Origin: JBBRMQ01 sp038230775
Lineage (GTDB): Bacteria > Acidobacteriota > Thermoanaerobaculia > Gp7-AA8
Assembly: GCA_038230775.1 (NCBI GenBank)
Contig: JBBRMQ010000216.1
Coordinates: 1 to 7,471 of the forward strand
Direction: 5' to 3'
Length of the DNA stretch: 7,471 nt
Positions 5,126 through 7,471 of the stretch are shown here, one piece after another (within the stretch, counting starts at the first letter, position 1; every line of letters starts with the position of its first letter). The notes beneath the pieces were generated by a model. That model ran no database searches and was not told where the DNA came from. It saw nothing but the letters and a program-made list of their open reading frames with translations. The position numbers and the translations under genes are program-made.

Positions 5126-5793
5126 GCCCTCCGACCAGGAAAGCGGAAGAGACGCGGGAGCGGATCCTCGATACCGCTCTGCGCCTCTTCCGGGATCGGG
5201 GCTTCGACGATACGACGATGCGCGACATTGCGACCGAGGCCGGCGTGGCTACGGGCGCCGCGTACTACTACTTCCACTCCAAAGAAGATCTTGTGATGGC
5301 GTTCTACAAGCGTACGGCGGTGGAGGCGCGAACGATTCTCCCCCCCGCAATCGCGCGATCCGACGATCTCCGCAAGCGCCTGCTCGCAATCATCGACACC
5401 AAGTTCGAGCAATTCTCGGCGCATCGCAGGCTGCTCGTGGCACTGGTGCGCATCGGCATCGATCCATCGCATCCGCTCTCACCATTCGGCAAGGAGACGT
5501 CGCCGATGCGGGAGGAGTCGATCGAGTCTTTTCGCGACGCGATTCACGGCGCCAGCGCGCGAATCCCGAAAGATCTGGATGCCGACCTCCCGCGGCTTCT
5601 CTGGATGTATCAGATGGGCCTGATCCTGTTCTGGATGTTCGACGATTCCCCCGGTCAGCGACGTACGGGAACCCTCGTCGACGGTACGCTCGATCTGATC
5701 GTCCGGCTGATTCAGATCGCGTCCCTGCCGCTCATGGGTCCTCTGCGCAAGCGTCTTGTCGGACTGCTGCGCGCGATCGACAGCAAGGAGTGA
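5122..5793 (+). CDS. TetR/AcrR-family transcriptional regulator
   Basis: From TTG 5122 the protein has 223 residues, typical for the family. The N-terminal DNA-binding domain is unmistakable: TRERILDTALRLFRDRGFDD (residues 11-30), then the helix-turn-helix TTMRDIATEAGVATGAAYYY (31-50) and FHSKEDLVMAFY. The remainder is the alpha-helical ligand-binding and dimerisation domain, with a hydrophobic stretch LLWMYQMGLILFWMF; its ligand cannot be predicted. I chose TTG because it overlaps the DCC stop as TTGA, giving translational coupling, and because the family domain begins about ten residues later. The frame stays open upstream to 4906, but that stretch overlaps the DCC gene and resembles no TetR N-terminus. 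It most likely represses its own operon through the GAAC-x-x-GTTC palindromes at 4141-4154 and 4193-4210. Confidence 0.92.
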   Translation: MSPPTRKAEETRERILDTALRLFRDRGFDDTTMRDIATEAGVATGAAYYYFHSKEDLVMAFYKRTAVEARTILPPAIARSDDLRKRLLAIIDTKFEQFSAHRRLLVALVRIGIDPSHPLSPFGKETSPMREESIESFRDAIHGASARIPKDLDADLPRLLWMYQMGLILFWMFDDSPGQRRTGTLVDGTLDLIVRLIQIASLPLMGPLRKRLVGLLRAIDSKE

Positions 5794-5855
5794 AAGCCAT
5801 TGGTGAGTCAGACATTCGCGGCATTTTCGCTCGTGGAGCTTGCGATCCGAGGTCA

Positions 5856-5975
5856 GGCAACCATGTCGGAATGAGAATCGACGTGCGCGCCGCGGGTTTT
5901 CGCCATTTCACGGCGCCGGTCACGCTGGCCGCAGGCGCGAATACGCACAACGTCGTGCTCGCGCCCGCACCCTGA
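5856..5975 (+). pseudogene. C-terminal remnant of a carboxypeptidase-regulatory-like protein
   Basis: In one frame this stretch encodes MRIDVRAAGFRHFTAPVTLA followed by AGANTHNVVLAPAP and a stop. This is the typical last part of a carboxypeptidase regulatory-like (CarboxypepD_reg) beta-sandwich domain. It aligns without gaps, from the Gly-aromatic pair to the stop (26 residues), with the end of the lipoprotein encoded just downstream, sharing Gly, Thr, Ala, Gly, Asn, Leu and Pro at matching positions. No signal peptide or N-terminal half of the domain precedes it; upstream the frame runs into the TetR gene out of phase. It looks like the tail left after deletion of a paralogue. An ATG at 5871 could make a 34-residue peptide, but I doubt it. 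Confidence 0.6.
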
Positions 5976-5994
5976 CGTGTACCATACGCGCCGC

Positions 5995-6333
5995 ATGACG
6001 CGGCTCCTTCTTCTCGCATTGCTGACGCTTGCCTGTCACGGAAACGAGTCCGGCCCGACAGCGCCGCCGTTGAACACCGCGGCGCTGACCGGAAAAGTGA
6101 CGAACGCAACGAATAACGTGCCGCTGGAGAAGGTGCAGGTCACGGTGACCGAGTCCGGCCAGTCGGTGACCACGTTGACCTCCTCCACAGGGAACTATTC
6201 TTTTTTTACGGGTCTGCTGCCGGGATCGATCAGCATCACCGCGAAAGCAACCGGCTACACGACAGTCACGGCGACGACGTCCGTGACCTCAGGCTCCAAT
6301 CGATATGACATTCAGCTCCGACCGTCGACCTGA
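5995..6333 (+). CDS. Putative lipoprotein with a carboxypeptidase-regulatory-like domain
   Basis: This 112-residue protein starts with a short basic-hydrophobic signal MTRLLLLALLTLAC. Cys14 is the likely lipidation site, although Thr at -3 and Leu at -2 make the lipobox imperfect. A linker (HGNESGPTAPPLNTA) leads to one beta-sandwich domain of the CarboxypepD_reg type: ALTGKVTNATNNVPLEKVQV, VTES, STGNYSFFTGLLPGSISITA, KATGY and a closing strand pair ending in DIQLRP. Such domains are usually structural or binding modules on envelope proteins; no enzyme site is visible. ATG 5995 is preferred over GTG 5977 because it places the signal at the N-terminus. Its 3' end overlaps truB by 29 bases. It is not part of the usual translation cluster, and a paralogue remnant lies just upstream. 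Confidence 0.75.
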   Translation: MTRLLLLALLTLACHGNESGPTAPPLNTAALTGKVTNATNNVPLEKVQVTVTESGQSVTTLTSSTGNYSFFTGLLPGSISITAKATGYTTVTATTSVTSGSNRYDIQLRPST

Positions 6334-7240
6334 CGCGCGCGTCGACGGCGTCATGCTCGTCGACAAGATCAGCGGCATCACTTCCCATGACGTGGTCGAG
6401 CACGTGCGCCGGCGCTCGCGCATCAAGAAAGTCGGTCACACCGGCACGCTCGACCCACTCGCCACCGGTCTGCTCGTCCTCTGCCTCGGCAAAGCAACGC
6501 GCCTGCAGGCCTATCTGATGGGAATGGAGAAAACGTACGACGGCGCTATCCAGTTTGGATGGGCGACCGACTCGTACGACGCGGCCGGTGTTCCGGCCGG
6601 AGAAACGAAGGAAGTCAGCGTCGAGCACATCGACTTCGCGCCGCTGCTGGCGAAATTCACCGGCGAGCTCGATCAGATGCCACCGCAGTTCTCGGCGAAG
6701 AAAGTTCAGGGTGTGCGCGCGTATGAGCTGGCGCGCAAGGGAGAGACGGCCGCGCTGACTCCCAAGCGCGTCACCGTCTACGAATTCATCATCCTCGGCA
6801 TCACCGGTTCAACGGTGCGCTTTCGCGTTCGATCTTCGGCCGGGACGTACGTCCGGTCGCTCGCACACGAGCTCGGAATCGCGGCCGGTGTTCCGGCGCA
6901 TCTCAAAGAGTTGCGCCGTACGATGATCGGACGATTCAACGTAGCGGATGCGCTGCCATTCGATGCGGTCGATTCCGCCGACCTGCTCAAGCCGCCGCAC
7001 TTTCAGGCACTGTCGGACATCGACCTTCCGCTCGAGAAGCTGCGCATCGACTGGTCGCAGCAGGGAAAACTGATGAACGGGCAGTCGGTGATCATGACGC
7101 CGGCGGTGCCGGTGCAGAAAGGCGACCTGCTGGCGCTCGGCAATCCGGAAGATCAGCTCATCGCCATCGGCGAGGTCGTCAACGTGCTGCGCGAAGGGGG
7201 CGCGGTCGAAGTGCGCCCGCGGGTCGTCCTTGCTGGCTAG
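6305..7240 (+). CDS. truB: tRNA pseudouridine(55) synthase
   Basis: This 311-residue protein makes pseudouridine 55 in the T-loop of elongator tRNAs; E. coli TruB has 314 residues. It contains DGVMLVDKISGITSHDVV (residues 14-31) and the catalytic loop GHTGTLDPLATGLL (44-57) with nucleophile Asp50. It also has the KTY motif (Tyr78), QMPPQFSAKKVQGVRAYELA (124-143), RSSAGTYVRSLAHELG (176-191) and LRRTMIGRF (203-211). A C-terminal PUA-like segment follows (about 244-311). ATG 6305 is preferred over ATG 6353 because the conserved DGV lies upstream of the latter. This start overlaps the lipoprotein gene by 29 bases and has only a weak Shine-Dalgarno sequence, so translational coupling is likely. 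It is the last recognisable member of the infB-rbfA-nrnA-truB cluster here. Confidence 0.95.
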   Translation: MTFSSDRRPDARVDGVMLVDKISGITSHDVVEHVRRRSRIKKVGHTGTLDPLATGLLVLCLGKATRLQAYLMGMEKTYDGAIQFGWATDSYDAAGVPAGETKEVSVEHIDFAPLLAKFTGELDQMPPQFSAKKVQGVRAYELARKGETAALTPKRVTVYEFIILGITGSTVRFRVRSSAGTYVRSLAHELGIAAGVPAHLKELRRTMIGRFNVADALPFDAVDSADLLKPPHFQALSDIDLPLEKLRIDWSQQGKLMNGQSVIMTPAVPVQKGDLLALGNPEDQLIAIGEVVNVLREGGAVEVRPRVVLAG

Positions 7241-7256
7241 CCTTCTGTTGACGGTC

Positions 7257-7471
7257 GTGCTCGTGAAGTTCGAGACGAGCAAAGGCAACATCGTTGTCGA
7301 GGTGCACCGCGACTGGGCGCCGATCGGCGCCGCGCGGTTCGAAGATCTCGTGCGTCAGCGGTTCTTCGATGGCCAGAAGTTTTTCCGCGTCCGCGCTGGC
7401 TACATCGCGCAGTTCGGTCTTCATCCCGATCCGAAGAACATCGCTCGTTGGAAGGGCAAGACGATCGCCGA
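7257..7471 (+). CDS. Cyclophilin-type peptidyl-prolyl cis-trans isomerase (5' part, runs off the window)
   Basis: The frame encodes VKFETSKGNIVVEVHRDWAP, then ARFEDLVRQRFFDGQKFFRV and RAGYIAQFG. This is the N-terminal third of a cyclophilin, which interconverts proline peptide bonds during protein folding. FFRV corresponds to the catalytic-arginine strand (usually FHRVI), and GYIAQFG to the G-FM-QGG segment; here Ala-Gln-Phe-Gly replaces the usual Gln-Gly-Gly, as in divergent bacterial members. The start is uncertain. GTG 7257 and GTG 7263 give a cytoplasmic form, while TTG 7230, overlapping the truB stop, would add a short hydrophobic stretch LASLLLTVVLV that could be a signal. No clear Shine-Dalgarno sequence decides between them. 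The gene is open at the window end and is probably cotranscribed with truB. Confidence 0.85.
   Translation, partial: MLVKFETSKGNIVVEVHRDWAPIGAARFEDLVRQRFFDGQKFFRVRAGYIAQFGLHPDPKNIARWKGKTIA

Noticed and set aside
5803..5874. 23-residue ORF containing FSLVELAIRG, reminiscent of a type IV prepilin processing motif
   Set aside because: There is no Gly before the Phe, no long hydrophobic helix follows, and the ORF stops almost at once; chance resemblance is more likely.
6581..6897. Identical 17-base GCGGCCGGTGTTCCGGC at 6581 and 6881, exactly 300 bases apart within truB
   Set aside because: Both copies encode the same short peptide AAGVPA in the same frame with unrelated flanks; it looks like coincidental codon choice in a GC-rich gene.

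Overview
The window looks like part of a GC-rich bacterial chromosome, most likely Acidobacteriota (Vicinamibacteria or Thermoanaerobaculia-like). Two things suggest this: the gene order of the translation cluster, and a large secreted protein ending in two copies of a C-terminal module that I associate with acidobacterial secreted proteins (signature WVFFGGLTD-EYTL, then CGGFDTSAF). The phylum call is inference from memory. Every complete gene I support is on the + strand.

The backbone is the classical ribosome-maturation and translation cluster. In order it holds the 3' end of infB (IF-2), a ylxP-like DUF503 gene, rbfA, an nrnA-like DHH phosphoesterase and truB (tRNA pseudouridine-55 synthase), followed by the start of a cyclophilin-type peptidyl-prolyl isomerase gene. 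Accessory genes break this backbone in two places. Between ylxP and rbfA sits a 526-residue exported TolB-like beta-propeller protein with the duplicated C-terminal module. Between the DHH gene and truB lie a two-helix membrane protein of unknown function, a self-contained regulated operon and a small carboxypeptidase-regulatory-like lipoprotein. The lipoprotein has the decayed tail of a paralogue just upstream.

The most system-like part is about 4141-5793. It has a near-consensus sigma70-type promoter (TTGACA, 17 bp, TACATT), a perfect 18-bp palindrome at the expected transcription start and a second related site upstream of the -35. Three main genes follow: a three-helix membrane protein, a DCC-family (DUF393) thiol-disulfide-oxidoreductase-like protein with a CxxC motif, and a TetR/AcrR-family regulator that starts at TTG inside the stop codon of the gene before it. 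A 49-codon ORF with a strong Shine-Dalgarno sequence lies between the first two. The simplest reading is an autoregulated, inducible membrane/redox operon; its inducer and substrate are not visible.

Three intergenic palindromic repeats are present. Two copies of one REP-like family (about 127-180 and 4061-4124) lie after infB and just before the TetR-controlled operon. One copy of another family (2500-2576) lies between rbfA and the DHH gene, and its right arm contains that gene's likely ATG start codon. I see no rRNA, tRNA, CRISPR array, insertion sequence or phage gene.
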